From: Rhodospirillales bacterium
GTDB taxonomy: Bacteria > Pseudomonadota > Alphaproteobacteria > TMED109
Assembly: GCA_028824295.1 (NCBI GenBank)
Contig: JAPPED010000028.1
Coordinates: 1-64,000, forward strand
DNA length: 64,000 bases
Reading direction: 5' to 3'
Both the position numbers and the translations under genes were made by a program. A model generated the notes under the pieces. The model was not told where the DNA came from. It saw only the letters and a list, made by a program, of their open reading frames with translations, and did not search any database. Of the stretch, positions 45,275 through 54,726 are shown piece by piece; the stretch's first letter is position 1, and every line of letters begins with the position of its first letter.

Positions 45275-46015
45275 AACCGATGGCCGTGGCGCGACCCCTG
45301 TTTCGCAGAGCCCGTTGCAACGCCAGGAATGAAGCGTCCGCGGTTCATCGTGCCGCTGATCCCCCCTTGCACCGTCAGCATCTTGCGAGGCCAGGCGTCA
45401 TCGTCGGTCCCTCGTGTGGATGGTCGGCCGCCATTGTGGGCGTCCCATGCGCGGCGGCTTGCGAAGATACATGGACGGCGGCGGTATCGGGGGTTCTCTT
45501 GGCATACCCGCCGGTGCCGGCCGAGCGACCTTGACACCAGCGATGGCATGGCGGCCTTGTCGAGTTGCGCCCGGCATGGCATCCGTCCACGGAGCCGGTG
45601 CCGCAGGCTGGCGCCATTGGCGGGTAGCCCTGCACTGTCCGCTCTGCGGCCTGACCATCGGCCACCGCCGCCGTACGGCGGGCGATACGAACGGTCGTGC
45701 GCGGCCGGGCGTCGTCACGACGGTGCGGCAACCGTGGGTGCACGGGGCCGTGGCAGATATGTCAAGGCGATGCCGTTTTATGCTGATTCGTGTCGTGCTA
45801 CGGTCGGGGCCAGTCGGCTCGGTACCACGTTCGGGATTCTCTTCCGCCAATCCGGCGGGCGGGGTGGCTCGTGACGTGACGGAACGGTTGCGGCCGCTTC
45901 CGCACGTTTCGGCGGCCTGCTGGGGTGCTCGACTGTCAACCGTTGGGCCCTAGTCTCCGGGTTATACTGACTTAAATCTTGTAATAGCGACACCTTTCTC
46001 GGGATCATTGCGACG
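45275..46015. other. 741-base stretch without a supportable gene
   Basis: Divergent gap between glycerate 2-kinase (-) and the indolepyruvate oxidoreductase gene (+). Several frames are open for 100-180 codons on both strands, as is usual in high-GC DNA, but none has a family motif or a good start. The right end is AT-richer, with GGGTTATACTGACTTAAAT at about 45958-45976, which may belong to the promoter of the + gene. No RNA gene was recognised. Confidence 0.5.
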
Positions 46016-49000
46016 ATGCGGCTTGCGACTGTCACCCTTGACGACAAATACGAGCTCGACGGCGGACGGGCCTTTCTCAGCGGCACGCAGGCCCTTGTAA
46101 GGTTGCCCTTGGTCCAGCGCCGGCTCGATCGGGAAGCGGGGCTCGACACCCGCGGGTACATCTCGGGATACCGCGGCTCCCCACTCGGCATCTACGACAA
46201 GGCACTGTGGGATGCGCGGCAGTTTCTCCAACGCGGAGGCATTCATTTCAATCCAGGTCTGAACGAAGACCTGGCCGCCACAGCTATCTGGGGCACGCAG
46301 CAGATCGGATTGGTGACCAACCCGAAGCACGACGGCGTGTTCGGTATCTGGTACGGCAAGGGCCCGGGAGTCGACAGGACGGGCGACGCCTTCCGGCATG
46401 CCAATTCTGCTGGTACAGCGCCGCATGGCGGGGTCCTGGCCTTGCTCGGTGACGACCATTTGGCCAAGTCGTCCACGACGGCGCACCACAGCGAACTGGC
46501 CATGGTGCATGCCCAGATTCCGATCCTGAATCCGGCCAATGTCCAGGATCTGCTGGATTTTGGCCTGCGCGGCTGGGCGATGTCCCGTTTCAGCGGTCTC
46601 TGGGTATCGATGAAATGCATTACTGCGACCATCGACAGTTCGGCATCCGTCTACGTCGACCCCGAACGGGCCGAATCGGTCATCCCTGACGATTTCGAGA
46701 TGCCCGAGGGCGGGCTCTCCATTCGCTGGCCGGACGACATTCATGCCCAGGAACATCGGATGATCGCGCACCGGCTGCCGGCTGCACAGGCGTTTGCGCG
46801 GGCGAACGGGATTGACACGCTGGTATGGCGAGGGCCGAGTGATCGGATTGGCATTGCCGCGACCGGCAAGGGCTACGCGGAGGTGCGGGAGGCGCTCGAC
46901 ATCCTGGGCATCGACGCCGCTCGCGCACAGGCGCTCGGGCTCCGCCTCTGGAAGGTCGGCATGAGCTGGCCGCTGGAAGAGGAGGGTGCCAGGGCATTCC
47001 TCGATGGGCTTGAGGAAGTCATCGTCGTCGAAGAAAAGCGGGCACTGGTCGAGACTCAGCTCAAGGACATCGCCTTCCATCTCGCGAACCGTCCGGACCG
47101 GATCGTCGGAAAGACCGACGATGCGGGATACTCGCTCATTCCTGCCACCGGAGAACTGACGCCTGCCATCGTCGCCAAGGCGCTAAGCTCGCGAATTGCG
47201 CGACTGGGCGCCTCCGACGTGACCGAGGCCTTGGCTCGATTCGAAGGCAACGTGCCGCCTCCGGGTGCGCCCGCACCCGTCGAACGGACACCTTATTTTT
47301 GCTCGGGATGTCCGCACAACAGCTCAACGCGGATTCCCGACGGCTCGATGGCCATGGCCGGCATCGGCTGCCACTACATGGCGGTGTGGGCCAATCGCAA
47401 CACGCATCTCACCACGCACATGGGTGCGGAGGGCGCCAACTGGATCGGCATGGAGGAGTTTGTCGAGGAGCCCCACATCTTCCAGAACCTGGGCGACGGG
47501 ACGTATCAGCACTCCGGGCTCCTGGCAATCCGAGCCGCCGTCTCGGCCGGCACGAGCATCACGTACAAGGTGCTCTACAACGATGCGGTGGCGATGACGG
47601 GCGGCCAGCCGCACGATGGCGCGCTGACCCCGGAGGGAATCACGCACCAGCTGCGTGCCGAAGGCGTGCGGCGGATCGCGGTGGTCACGGACGAGCCGGA
47701 CAAGTACGGGATCGACCGGGCGTTTGTCGAGGGCACCACGATTCACCACCGCAGTGAACTCGACGCCGTGCAAAAGGAGCTCCGGACCTGGCCGGGCGTC
47801 TCGGCCATGGTCTACGACCAGACCTGCGCAGCCGAGAAGCGTCGCCGCCGCAAGCGGGGCCTCCTGGACGACCCGGACCGTCGGGTGTTCATCAACGAGC
47901 TGGTCTGCGAAGGCTGCGGCGATTGTTCGAAAGCATCGAACTGCATTTCAGTCGAGCCCCTGGAGACGGAGTTCGGGCGCAAGCGCCAGATCAACCAGTC
48001 CGCCTGCAACAAGGATTTCTCGTGCGTGCAGGGCTTCTGCCCGAGTTTCGTGACCGTGTCTGGAGCGCAGGTGCGCAAGGCGCCCCCCTCCCACGATGGC
48101 GCCGTTCTCGGCGATCTGGTGGCGCGCTTGCCGAATCCCTCGCAGCCGGACCTCGACCGTCCGCGCAACGTGGTCATCACCGGCATCGGCGGGACCGGTG
48201 TCGTGACGGTGGGGGCGGTGTTGGGGATGGCGGCCCACATCGAAGGGAAAGGCGTGAGCGTTCTGGATCAGGTCGGGCTCTCACAGAAGGGCGGAGCGGT
48301 GGTCTCCGAGGTTCGCCTGGCGGCGAGGCCCGAGGAGATCCATTCCGTCACGGTGGGGCGCGGCCGTACCGACCTGCTCCTCGGCTGCGACATGGTGGTT
48401 GCGGCGGACGCCGAAGTCCGCGGGTGCCTCAGCCCGGAGGTCAGTGCAGCGGTCGTCAACGCCCATCGCGCGCCGGTAGCCCAGTTCGTGCTGGACCCGG
48501 ACCTGTCCTTCGGCACCCGCCGCATGATGGAACTGATCGCCGAAGCCAGCCGCGAGGAGGCGACCGATTTCGTCGACGCGACGCGCCTCGCCACCACGCT
48601 GTTTGGCGACAGCATCGCGGGCAACCTGATGCTTCTCGGCTATGCCGTCCAGCGGGGGCATGTGCCGGTTGGCGTCGACGCGCTTGAACGCGCCATCGAG
48701 CTGAACGGGGTCGCCGTCCGGATGAATCTTGATGCGTTCAGGTGGGGACGCGTGGCCGCCGGCGACGAGAGCGCGATCGGGGAGATCCTGGGTACGGACA
48801 GCCTCGCGGCCGAAGCACCCGAAGAGTCGCTGGATCAACTGATCGAACGCCGCGTGCAATTCCTGACGGCATACCAGAATCGGTCATGGGCCGAGCGCTA
48901 TCGCGAGACGGTTGCATCCGTGCGCACGCTCGAGGCGGCACGGGTCCCCGGCGAAGAGGCGCTGGCACGGGCGACGGCCAAGTACCTCTTCAAGCTCATG

Positions 49001-49504
49001 GCTTACAAGGACGAGTACGAAGTTGCCCGCTTGTACACGGATGGCACGTTCCTCCGTCGCATCGAGGAGACATTCACCGGCCGGCCCAGCCTGACGTTTC
49101 ACCTGGCGCCCCCGCTGTTCGCGCCTCGCGACCCTGCAACCGGCAACTTGCGGAAATTGACGTTCGGTCCCTGGATGCTGCCGGCGTTTCGTGTGCTGGC
49201 GGGGCTGCGCTTCCTGCGGGGCACCCCGTTCGATCCGTTCGGCTGGACCCGCGAGCGGCGTACCGAACGGGCAGAGATCCGGCGGTACGAGGGCCTCCTG
49301 CAGACTGTTGGTGAGCGCCTGAGCCCGGACAATCATCCGACGGCGGTAGCACTGGCCTCGCTTCCCGAGCACATCCGGGGATTCGGCCACGTGAAGGAAG
49401 AACACCTTGCACGGGCTCGGACGCTGGAGACAGAGCTGCTGGCCGCCTTTGACGCGAAGGAAGACGCTCCGCACGAGGGGATGGGAGAGAGCCAGGCCGC
49501 CTAG
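46016..49504 (+). CDS. Indolepyruvate ferredoxin oxidoreductase, single-chain fusion
   Basis: 1162 residues fusing the alpha (TPP and ferredoxin) and beta (gamma-type acceptor) parts. The N-terminal pyrimidine-domain motifs are SGYRGSPLGIYDKAL and FNPGLNEDLAATA; the TPP-binding region is near FCSGCPHNSSTRIPDGSMA and GEGANW-like GAEGANWIGMEE. One 4Fe-4S site is C631-x2-C634-x2-C637-x5-C643. The GGTGVVTVGAVLGMAAH segment near 725 starts the beta part. It converts aryl-pyruvates from aromatic amino acids to aryl-acetyl-CoA, giving electrons to ferredoxin. No symbol is given because this fusion is named variously (ior). Confidence 0.95.
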   Translation: MRLATVTLDDKYELDGGRAFLSGTQALVRLPLVQRRLDREAGLDTRGYISGYRGSPLGIYDKALWDARQFLQRGGIHFNPGLNEDLAATAIWGTQQIGLVTNPKHDGVFGIWYGKGPGVDRTGDAFRHANSAGTAPHGGVLALLGDDHLAKSSTTAHHSELAMVHAQIPILNPANVQDLLDFGLRGWAMSRFSGLWVSMKCITATIDSSASVYVDPERAESVIPDDFEMPEGGLSIRWPDDIHAQEHRMIAHRLPAAQAFARANGIDTLVWRGPSDRIGIAATGKGYAEVREALDILGIDAARAQALGLRLWKVGMSWPLEEEGARAFLDGLEEVIVVEEKRALVETQLKDIAFHLANRPDRIVGKTDDAGYSLIPATGELTPAIVAKALSSRIARLGASDVTEALARFEGNVPPPGAPAPVERTPYFCSGCPHNSSTRIPDGSMAMAGIGCHYMAVWANRNTHLTTHMGAEGANWIGMEEFVEEPHIFQNLGDGTYQHSGLLAIRAAVSAGTSITYKVLYNDAVAMTGGQPHDGALTPEGITHQLRAEGVRRIAVVTDEPDKYGIDRAFVEGTTIHHRSELDAVQKELRTWPGVSAMVYDQTCAAEKRRRRKRGLLDDPDRRVFINELVCEGCGDCSKASNCISVEPLETEFGRKRQINQSACNKDFSCVQGFCPSFVTVSGAQVRKAPPSHDGAVLGDLVARLPNPSQPDLDRPRNVVITGIGGTGVVTVGAVLGMAAHIEGKGVSVLDQVGLSQKGGAVVSEVRLAARPEEIHSVTVGRGRTDLLLGCDMVVAADAEVRGCLSPEVSAAVVNAHRAPVAQFVLDPDLSFGTRRMMELIAEASREEATDFVDATRLATTLFGDSIAGNLMLLGYAVQRGHVPVGVDALERAIELNGVAVRMNLDAFRWGRVAAGDESAIGEILGTDSLAAEAPEESLDQLIERRVQFLTAYQNRSWAERYRETVASVRTLEAARVPGEEALARATAKYLFKLMAYKDEYEVARLYTDGTFLRRIEETFTGRPSLTFHLAPPLFAPRDPATGNLRKLTFGPWMLPAFRVLAGLRFLRGTPFDPFGWTRERRTERAEIRRYEGLLQTVGERLSPDNHPTAVALASLPEHIRGFGHVKEEHLARARTLETELLAAFDAKEDAPHEGMGESQAA

Positions 49505-49514
49505 TGCGTCCGGC

Positions 49515-49530
49515 GGGTGACGGTTCACCC
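49515..49530. terminator. Candidate hairpin between convergent genes
   Basis: GGGTGA, loop CGGT, TCACCC: a perfect 6-base stem starting 11 bases after the oxidoreductase stop and 42 bases past the end of hpnE on the other strand. There is no clear T-run, so it is only a candidate. Confidence 0.35.
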
Positions 49531-49571
49531 CGGGAGTGGCGATCCAGTCAGGTGCGGTGAGCGATTCGGCG

Positions 49572-50822
49572 TCAGCGCATTACCGCGCTGGCCGCCGTGT
49601 AGCCGGACTGGATGGCACCCTCGATGGTTGCCGGAAGGCCGGTGTCGATCCAGTCTCCTGCCAGAAACAGGTTGGCCCATTTGGTTCGAGTAGTTGGCCG
49701 GCGACGCACCTCCGCTGGGGTTTGCGCGAACGTTGCTCGTCGTTCCTTGATCACCCGACAGGTTGGGACGGTGTGGGGGTCGCGATCCAGCGCCGCGGCA
49801 ACGTCACTCCAGGTCGCGCGCGCGATTTCGTCAGCCGAGCCTTCGGCCACGGCATCGCCGGCACTGATGGTGATCGAGGCGACGCTGCCGCGGACGAACA
49901 GCCATTGCGCAGTGCCTCCGATGAGGCCGAGAAACGGTGACTTGGCGGGCAGTGCCGCGGGTTCGTCCAGCACGAAATGCGCATTGACGATGACATGGCT
50001 CGTCTTCGGGACGTCCAGCGCCGGCAGCAAGCCACCGGTTGCGGCGGGCGGCAGCGCGAGAACGACGCGATCATCAGCATCCAGCGGCACGGCTTCGCCC
50101 GCGAAATTCAATGTCCGCATCCGATCGGCATCGCGTTCAACCTGACTGAGCCGGCACCCGAACCTGACCGTCACACCGAACCGTCGCAGAAGCGCCAGCG
50201 CCGGCTCCACGAACGTGTCCGACAACCCTTTCCTGGCGACACGCGGTCGGCAGGCGGCCTCGCCCTTTGCAAACGTATCGCGGAATACCGGCCACAGTAG
50301 GCGCGCTGCGCCGGTTTGGGCCGGTGTATTCAGTACCGCGACGGCGAGCGGCTCCCAGAATCGCTTGAACAGGATGGTGTCCTCCCCGACGCAATCCGTC
50401 ACGGTGCGTTCGCTTCCGGCTGTCGTGAACCGCAGGGCGGACAGGTAACTCCAGATCGTCGTGTCGGGTACGCGTCGCCCAGTGCTGAGAAGCCACCAGG
50501 GCAGCGGCCCGCCGTTGGGCCGTAGGCACCAGCGCTGGCCGGTCGCGAGGTCAAGAAACGGGAAGCGCGCCGTCGGGGGACCACTCAGTTCCTGGGAGGC
50601 GCCGATGTCGGACAGGTAACGCATGGCTGCCTGATTGCCCGAGAGCAGCAGGTGGTTGCCGTTGTCGATCGTGCAGGCGAGCTTCGCATCCACGTAGGAC
50701 CGGCACCTGCCGCCCGCTTGGCCACTGGCTTCATAAAGCGTGACGGTGTGGCCGTGGCGCGCCAGCGATACGGCGGCGGCAAGCCCGGCGAGACCGGCGC
50801 CTACGACGTGTGTTCGGGCCAA
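49572..50822 (-). CDS. hpnE: Hydroxysqualene dehydroxylase HpnE
   Basis: About 416 residues of the amine-oxidase/phytoene-desaturase FAD family. The dinucleotide-binding motif VVGAGLAGLAAAVSLARHGH lies at the N-terminus, followed by LYEASGQAGGRC; the C-terminal FAD loop is NLFLAGDWIDTGLPATIEGA. It reduces hydroxysqualene to squalene in the HpnCDE route that replaces squalene synthase. The start is uncertain: TTG at 50822 just clears the hpnD stop, while an ATG at 50912 has a good GGAG site but overlaps hpnD by 79 bases. hpnD and hpnC follow upstream on the same strand. Confidence 0.93.
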   Translation of the reverse strand: MARTHVVGAGLAGLAAAVSLARHGHTVTLYEASGQAGGRCRSYVDAKLACTIDNGNHLLLSGNQAAMRYLSDIGASQELSGPPTARFPFLDLATGQRWCLRPNGGPLPWWLLSTGRRVPDTTIWSYLSALRFTTAGSERTVTDCVGEDTILFKRFWEPLAVAVLNTPAQTGAARLLWPVFRDTFAKGEAACRPRVARKGLSDTFVEPALALLRRFGVTVRFGCRLSQVERDADRMRTLNFAGEAVPLDADDRVVLALPPAATGGLLPALDVPKTSHVIVNAHFVLDEPAALPAKSPFLGLIGGTAQWLFVRGSVASITISAGDAVAEGSADEIARATWSDVAAALDRDPHTVPTCRVIKERRATFAQTPAEVRRRPTTRTKWANLFLAGDWIDTGLPATIEGAIQSGYTAASAVMR

Positions 50823-50833
50823 GGTCGGAGCTG

Positions 50834-51721
50834 CTAGAGCAGGCCGTATCGGATCGCCAGGCACATCTTGCGTACCGGCGACAGACGGATTGGATCGCCG
50901 ATCTGGCTCCATCCGCGCTGCTCCAGGCGGTCCAGCGTTTCCCGGTAGATCGCCATCATGAGAGCTGCTGGGCGCATTTTCCGCCATCCCAACTGGGTCA
51001 GGAGCCGGCTCGCTTCGGCGTAGTAGCCGCGGGCGATTCCGGCTAGGTCGGCACAGACATCGGGGAACCGAGGATCTCGGAAGATGGCGCTGGTCGGATG
51101 CGTTGCCACACCGTGCTTACGCAACATATCAAGCGGCACATAGAGGCGCTGTAACGCCGCGTCTTCCTTAAGGTCACGCAGAATATTGGTAAGCTGCAGC
51201 GCGTTCCCCAAGTTCTCCGCGATCATCGGCCCCGGTTGCTGAGGTACGCCGAAGGCATGAATCGACAGCATGCCCACGGAGCCCGCCACCTTTCGACAGT
51301 AGTTCAGGAGATCCCCCAGGCTTTGCATTCGGACGGCGGGCGCAGCATCAATTTCCATCCCGTCGATCACCGCGAGGAACTCCCGTTCCGGCAAGCCGAA
51401 GCGTTTCACCGGTCGCAATAGCGCCTTCGTTGTCGGCCATGTCGGGTGTCCGGCATACAGACGGCCGATCTCTTGCCGCCACGCTGCGAGCGCCCGCGCC
51501 TTGTCGGTAATCTCACCAGGTTCATCGACGATATCGTCAACCTCGCGGCAGAACGCGTAGATCGCGTGCATTGCACGGCGACGCTCGGACGGAAGCACAC
51601 GCAACCCCCAGAGGAACGACGTGCCGGATCGCGCGACGACGCTGTTGACGTGAGCCCTCGGCTCAACCCCATCGACGGGCGCGTCGACGTGGGTCGGCGG
51701 ATCACGGGAGGCGCTGTTCAC
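50834..51721 (-). CDS. hpnD: Presqualene diphosphate synthase HpnD
   Basis: 295 residues of the trans-isoprenyl (squalene/phytoene synthase) family. The opening VVARSGTSFLWGLRVLPSERRRAM is typical of HpnD. The first aspartate-rich motif is CREVDDIVDE, the second is NILRDLKEDAALQRLYVP. It joins two farnesyl diphosphates into presqualene diphosphate. The GTG at 51721 has GGAG ten bases upstream and gives the normal length; frames starting further left add 37 unrelated residues. 247 bases separate it from hpnC upstream. Confidence 0.93.
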   Translation of the reverse strand: MNSASRDPPTHVDAPVDGVEPRAHVNSVVARSGTSFLWGLRVLPSERRRAMHAIYAFCREVDDIVDEPGEITDKARALAAWRQEIGRLYAGHPTWPTTKALLRPVKRFGLPEREFLAVIDGMEIDAAPAVRMQSLGDLLNYCRKVAGSVGMLSIHAFGVPQQPGPMIAENLGNALQLTNILRDLKEDAALQRLYVPLDMLRKHGVATHPTSAIFRDPRFPDVCADLAGIARGYYAEASRLLTQLGWRKMRPAALMMAIYRETLDRLEQRGWSQIGDPIRLSPVRKMCLAIRYGLL

Positions 51722-51968
51722 GTCGAGGGATCTCCTCGCACGGGTAACTCCGGAACCACTCCCGAACAACTTGCCGCGCACGCGCGACGATCGGTTGCAA
51801 GCTGGTACGGAACGCCGGTCTCCCCTGCCCAAGCGTCAGTCAAGTGCCCGAAGTTCGAGCACGGTTCGAATGTTAGCTGACTTCCCGGCGGCCGCGCAGC
51901 ATCCGCGCCGCCGCGGGATCCGCGGACAACGTGCGTCGCGGATGACCATCGTCATGTCTTCAAGACGC

Positions 51969-52850
51969 CTAATCGACGGATGACGGCCGCGTGGCAGCGG
52001 CGCTGAGCCAGCGAGGGAATCTCTGGTAGACGGCGTGGCTGACTCCGAGCACGCCGCAGCCGACGAACTGGGCTTTCGTGAGTACGACGCGCTCCGCCAG
52101 GGGATCGCGTTTCCGTAGCTCGAGACTCAGTTTTTTTGCGATGGCAACGATGGTTGCGGTCTCCATTGCAAACCGGACGTCACGGAGCTGAGACGGAAGG
52201 CGATCGGCAAGCACGAGCAATTGATCGGTCGCATCGAGACAGCGATCCAGCACGCCTTTCAGGGCCTCCGTCGCCCGACGGTCGGCCAGTGCCGACACAT
52301 CGACATTTGCTGCCGTCATCCAGTCCTGCGGAATGTAGACTCGGTTCAGGTTCCGGTAGTCGTCGCCACAGTCCTGCAGGTGGTTGATGACTTGCAGGGC
52401 GTTGCACAGCGCATCCGAAGCCGGATACGTAGAAGAAGATTCGTGATGGAGGTCGACGAGATAGCGTCCTACCGGCGCTGCTGATCTATTGCAGTAGTCG
52501 ATCAGATCGTCCCAGTCGTCGTAGCGCGACTTGACCGCATCCTGCTTGAACGCGCTGATCAGATCCAGGCAGTGCTGATGCGTCACCTGCGTCGCCGAGA
52601 GGCTTCGGCGGATGTCGTGAGCCTTTTGAAGTGCCGGGTTGCTGGTGTTGGCGCCACACAGTGCGTCGGCAAATCCATCCAGTCGTCTGATCTTGTCGTC
52701 CGGCTTCAGATCCGGATTGTCGGCGACATCGTCGATAGCCCGGGCGTACGCGTAGAACGTTGCAATGTGCGGCCGGAGTCGCGGCGGCAGCAGCCAGGAA
52801 CCGACGGGAAAATTCTCGTCCCCAGCGGTCTTTCCGGACGGAGTTTCCAT
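51969..52850 (-). CDS. hpnC: Hydroxysqualene synthase HpnC
   Basis: 293 residues. The N-terminus ENFPVGSWLLPPRLRPHIATFYAYARAIDD-type pattern is HpnC's, with the first metal motif DDVAD at 40-44 and the second in the QDCGDDYRNLNRVYIPQD stretch. It converts presqualene diphosphate to hydroxysqualene, HpnE's substrate. ATG at 52850 with GGAGAAAAGG upstream. HpnC and HpnD are distant paralogues encoded in one strand unit with hpnE; squalene-hopene cyclase is not in the window, so the final product (hopanoids or carotenoid-like squalene) is inferred. Confidence 0.93.
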   Translation of the reverse strand: METPSGKTAGDENFPVGSWLLPPRLRPHIATFYAYARAIDDVADNPDLKPDDKIRRLDGFADALCGANTSNPALQKAHDIRRSLSATQVTHQHCLDLISAFKQDAVKSRYDDWDDLIDYCNRSAAPVGRYLVDLHHESSSTYPASDALCNALQVINHLQDCGDDYRNLNRVYIPQDWMTAANVDVSALADRRATEALKGVLDRCLDATDQLLVLADRLPSQLRDVRFAMETATIVAIAKKLSLELRKRDPLAERVVLTKAQFVGCGVLGVSHAVYQRFPRWLSAAATRPSSVD

Positions 52851-53218
52851 GTGGCCCGCCTTTTCTCCGTCAGCCAAGTTAGGGCGCACCGCCCTCGTTC
52901 CATGGCTGTCTCGAAGGTAACTCCCGAACCAGAGGTCGGTAGCCCGATGTCAGCCGGGTCGACGACCGACGCAACTCCCGGCCGACGAGCGTACGGTACC
53001 TCGACTGCAACTGACCGCGCCACTGGCGCGAAGGGGGCGGCGGCCGCGGATTGATCCACCGACCGGCAAGCAGCCTTGGCGCTGCGTTACCGGTCGACGC
53101 GGCCTCGGATCCGGAAACCGCCTTGCCCGCAACCGGCTATGTTCGGCGAACACGCAGACGGCCTCCCCCCGTCGGACGGCATTCGTCCCTGCGCATGAGA
53201 ACTTCGGCACCTCGCCGT
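52851..53218. other. Intergenic, 368 bases
   Basis: Between the ispA-like gene and hpnC, both on the minus strand. I see no protein of known type, tRNA or strong hairpin. It likely contains the hpnCDE promoter, but no clear consensus stands out. Confidence 0.45.
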
Positions 53219-54142
53219 CTAGTGGTCGCGCGTCAGCACGAAGACAGCGACCGAGCGGAGACGGTCGGCACGTGGACCGAAGCAGTCCAGATGCGCCAAC
53301 GCTGCTTCGGACGTTCGGCGTGCCTCCCGACGCGCCCCTTCCACACCGAGCAGGGAGACCAGCGTGGCCTTGCCCGCAGCCGCGTCTTTCGCCGCTCGTT
53401 TACCCAGGCTCGCTTCATCGCCTTCGACATCCAGTAAGTCGTCCTTCATCTGAAAAGCGAGTCCGAGATCCGAACCAAAGCCCCGCAGCGCCTGGCGGGC
53501 ACGATCGTCAGCCTGCCCCAAGATGGCGCCGGCCATCGCCGAGAACGTCAGCAGCGCACCGGTCTTCAGTCTCATGATGTCGAAGACGGCGTCCACGCCG
53601 ACCGTGGCATGCTCGCTTTCGAGGTCCATCATCTGACCACCGACCATGCCCCTTCCGCCCGCACAATCCGCGAGGGAAGCGACCAAGGCAGCACGGACCT
53701 GGCCATCGGAGTGGGTTTCAGGTTCCGCCAGAGTCTGAAACGCCAAGGTCAGCAGGGCGTCCCCGGCCAAAATGGCCGTCGCCTCATCGAACGCGCGGTG
53801 GCAGGTCGCCCGGCCCCGCCGCAAGTCGTCGTCGTCCATGGCCGGGAGATCATCGTGAACCAGCGAATATGCGTGAATCATTTCCACTGCGGCCCCGGTC
53901 CGGAGGCTCGCGGTCTGGGATACCTCGAAAATACCGGCGGAAGCATCGACGATATACGGACGAAGGTACTTCCCACCGCCCAACAACGCGTAACGCATGG
54001 CCTGATAAAGGCGCTCAGCGTTGCCCGAGGCGGACACCAGGCTGTCAAGAACTGCCTCAAGTTGCTCGCCAAACGCAGCGAGCATGCCTGCCATCTCCTG
54101 TGCGGGCGGCGCAGCTGGACTGGACGCGATACCGCTAGCCAT
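53219..54142 (-). CDS. ispA: Polyprenyl synthetase, probable farnesyl diphosphate synthase
   Basis: 307 residues. The substrate-binding GGGKYLRPYIV is at 55-65; the first aspartate-rich motif HDDLPAMDDDDLRRGR (96-111) has the DDxxxxD form of bacterial FPP/GGPP synthases; the second is FQMKDDLLDVEGD. It condenses IPP with allylic diphosphates to C15 (or C20). Its place next to hpnCDE fits C15 supply for squalene. ATG at 54142; the upstream in-frame extension is not family-like and the Shine-Dalgarno is weak. No dxs gene follows, unlike many alphaproteobacteria. Confidence 0.9.
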   Translation of the reverse strand: MASGIASSPAAPPAQEMAGMLAAFGEQLEAVLDSLVSASGNAERLYQAMRYALLGGGKYLRPYIVDASAGIFEVSQTASLRTGAAVEMIHAYSLVHDDLPAMDDDDLRRGRATCHRAFDEATAILAGDALLTLAFQTLAEPETHSDGQVRAALVASLADCAGGRGMVGGQMMDLESEHATVGVDAVFDIMRLKTGALLTFSAMAGAILGQADDRARQALRGFGSDLGLAFQMKDDLLDVEGDEASLGKRAAKDAAAGKATLVSLLGVEGARREARRTSEAALAHLDCFGPRADRLRSVAVFVLTRDH

Positions 54143-54455
54143 ACGTTGTACCGCCCGGATCTGCAGTCGAAGCGGTCCCAGTGCCTCGTATCGAACGGAA
54201 CATGCCGGCCAGCCGCTGCTCCGGCATTGCACCTTCAGGAAAGCCCGCGGTGAGCGGCGACGCCGGCATATCGGTTCGGGTCATGTTATCGCAATAGGCC
54301 TGCGGGACCCTTGACGTTGAGGTAAACTGCGATCCGGATTTATCGCGGCACGAGTTGGCGGTATGGATATCTAACTTGAAGTGCGCGCCCTTGCATGACG
54401 TAGACTGATAGCGCCCCAAGCATGTTGTCTGCTTGCTGATCAATGGGGTTCGCAC

Positions 54456-54513
54456 TTGACTATTGCCTGTCAACACTTCTGAAGCAAGTACTTGACAATT
54501 ACCGGCAAGTCAA
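54456..54513. promoter_or_regulatory. Two TTGAC...GTCAA dyads plus CAAGTACTTG palindrome, candidate operator
   Basis: Dyad 1 is TTGAC-N8-GTCAA at 54456-54473; dyad 2 is TTGAC-N12-GTCAA at 54492-54513. Their centres are 38 bases apart. The palindrome CAAGTACTTG at 54485-54494 runs into dyad 2. On the minus strand, TTGACT followed after 17 bases by TACTTG could be a weak promoter. About 315-370 bases upstream of ispA. Confidence 0.4.
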
Positions 54514-54706
54514 CAGTTACACAGCGTTGCCGGCCCCGAGGTATCATGTCAACGTATCTGGCGGTCCCGTGCGGTAACGGGCTGCTGAACGGCCGCGATG
54601 ACCAGGGGACGGGCGTTGTGCCGATTTGCGGTCAGGACTGTGCGAAACGGGAAATCATGATCTGTGCGATCGAAGGGTCGTGCCATCGGAAACCGACCTG
54701 AAATAG

Positions 54707-54724
54707 GTTGGCCCCGCAGCCAAC
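54707..54724 (-). terminator. Hairpin just after the outer-membrane protein gene
   Basis: GTTGGC and GCCAAC form a perfect 6-base stem with a 6-base loop, beginning three bases after the stop codon of the minus-strand gene. Only a short pyrimidine run (CTATTTC) follows on that strand, so termination would be weak. Confidence 0.4.
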
Positions 54725-54726
54725 GT

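Larger units (their letters stand above)
54143..54726. other. 584-base intergenic region with clustered symmetric elements
   Basis: Upstream of ispA and downstream of the outer-membrane protein gene, both minus. It is AT-richer than its surroundings. It carries two TTGAC/GTCAA dyads, a CAAGTACTTG palindrome and a hairpin beside the upstream gene's stop. A + frame at 54492-54701 has no supporting features. Most likely the control region of the ispA-hpn genes. Confidence 0.5.

Noticed and set aside
45275-46015. Open frames of 100-180 codons in the 741-base gap
   Set aside because: Frames are open on both strands at once, with atypical Arg-rich composition and no motif; treated as high-GC noise.
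54492-54701. 69-codon frame on + in the ispA upstream region
   Set aside because: No family features; it overlaps the dyads and lies in a region better explained as regulatory.
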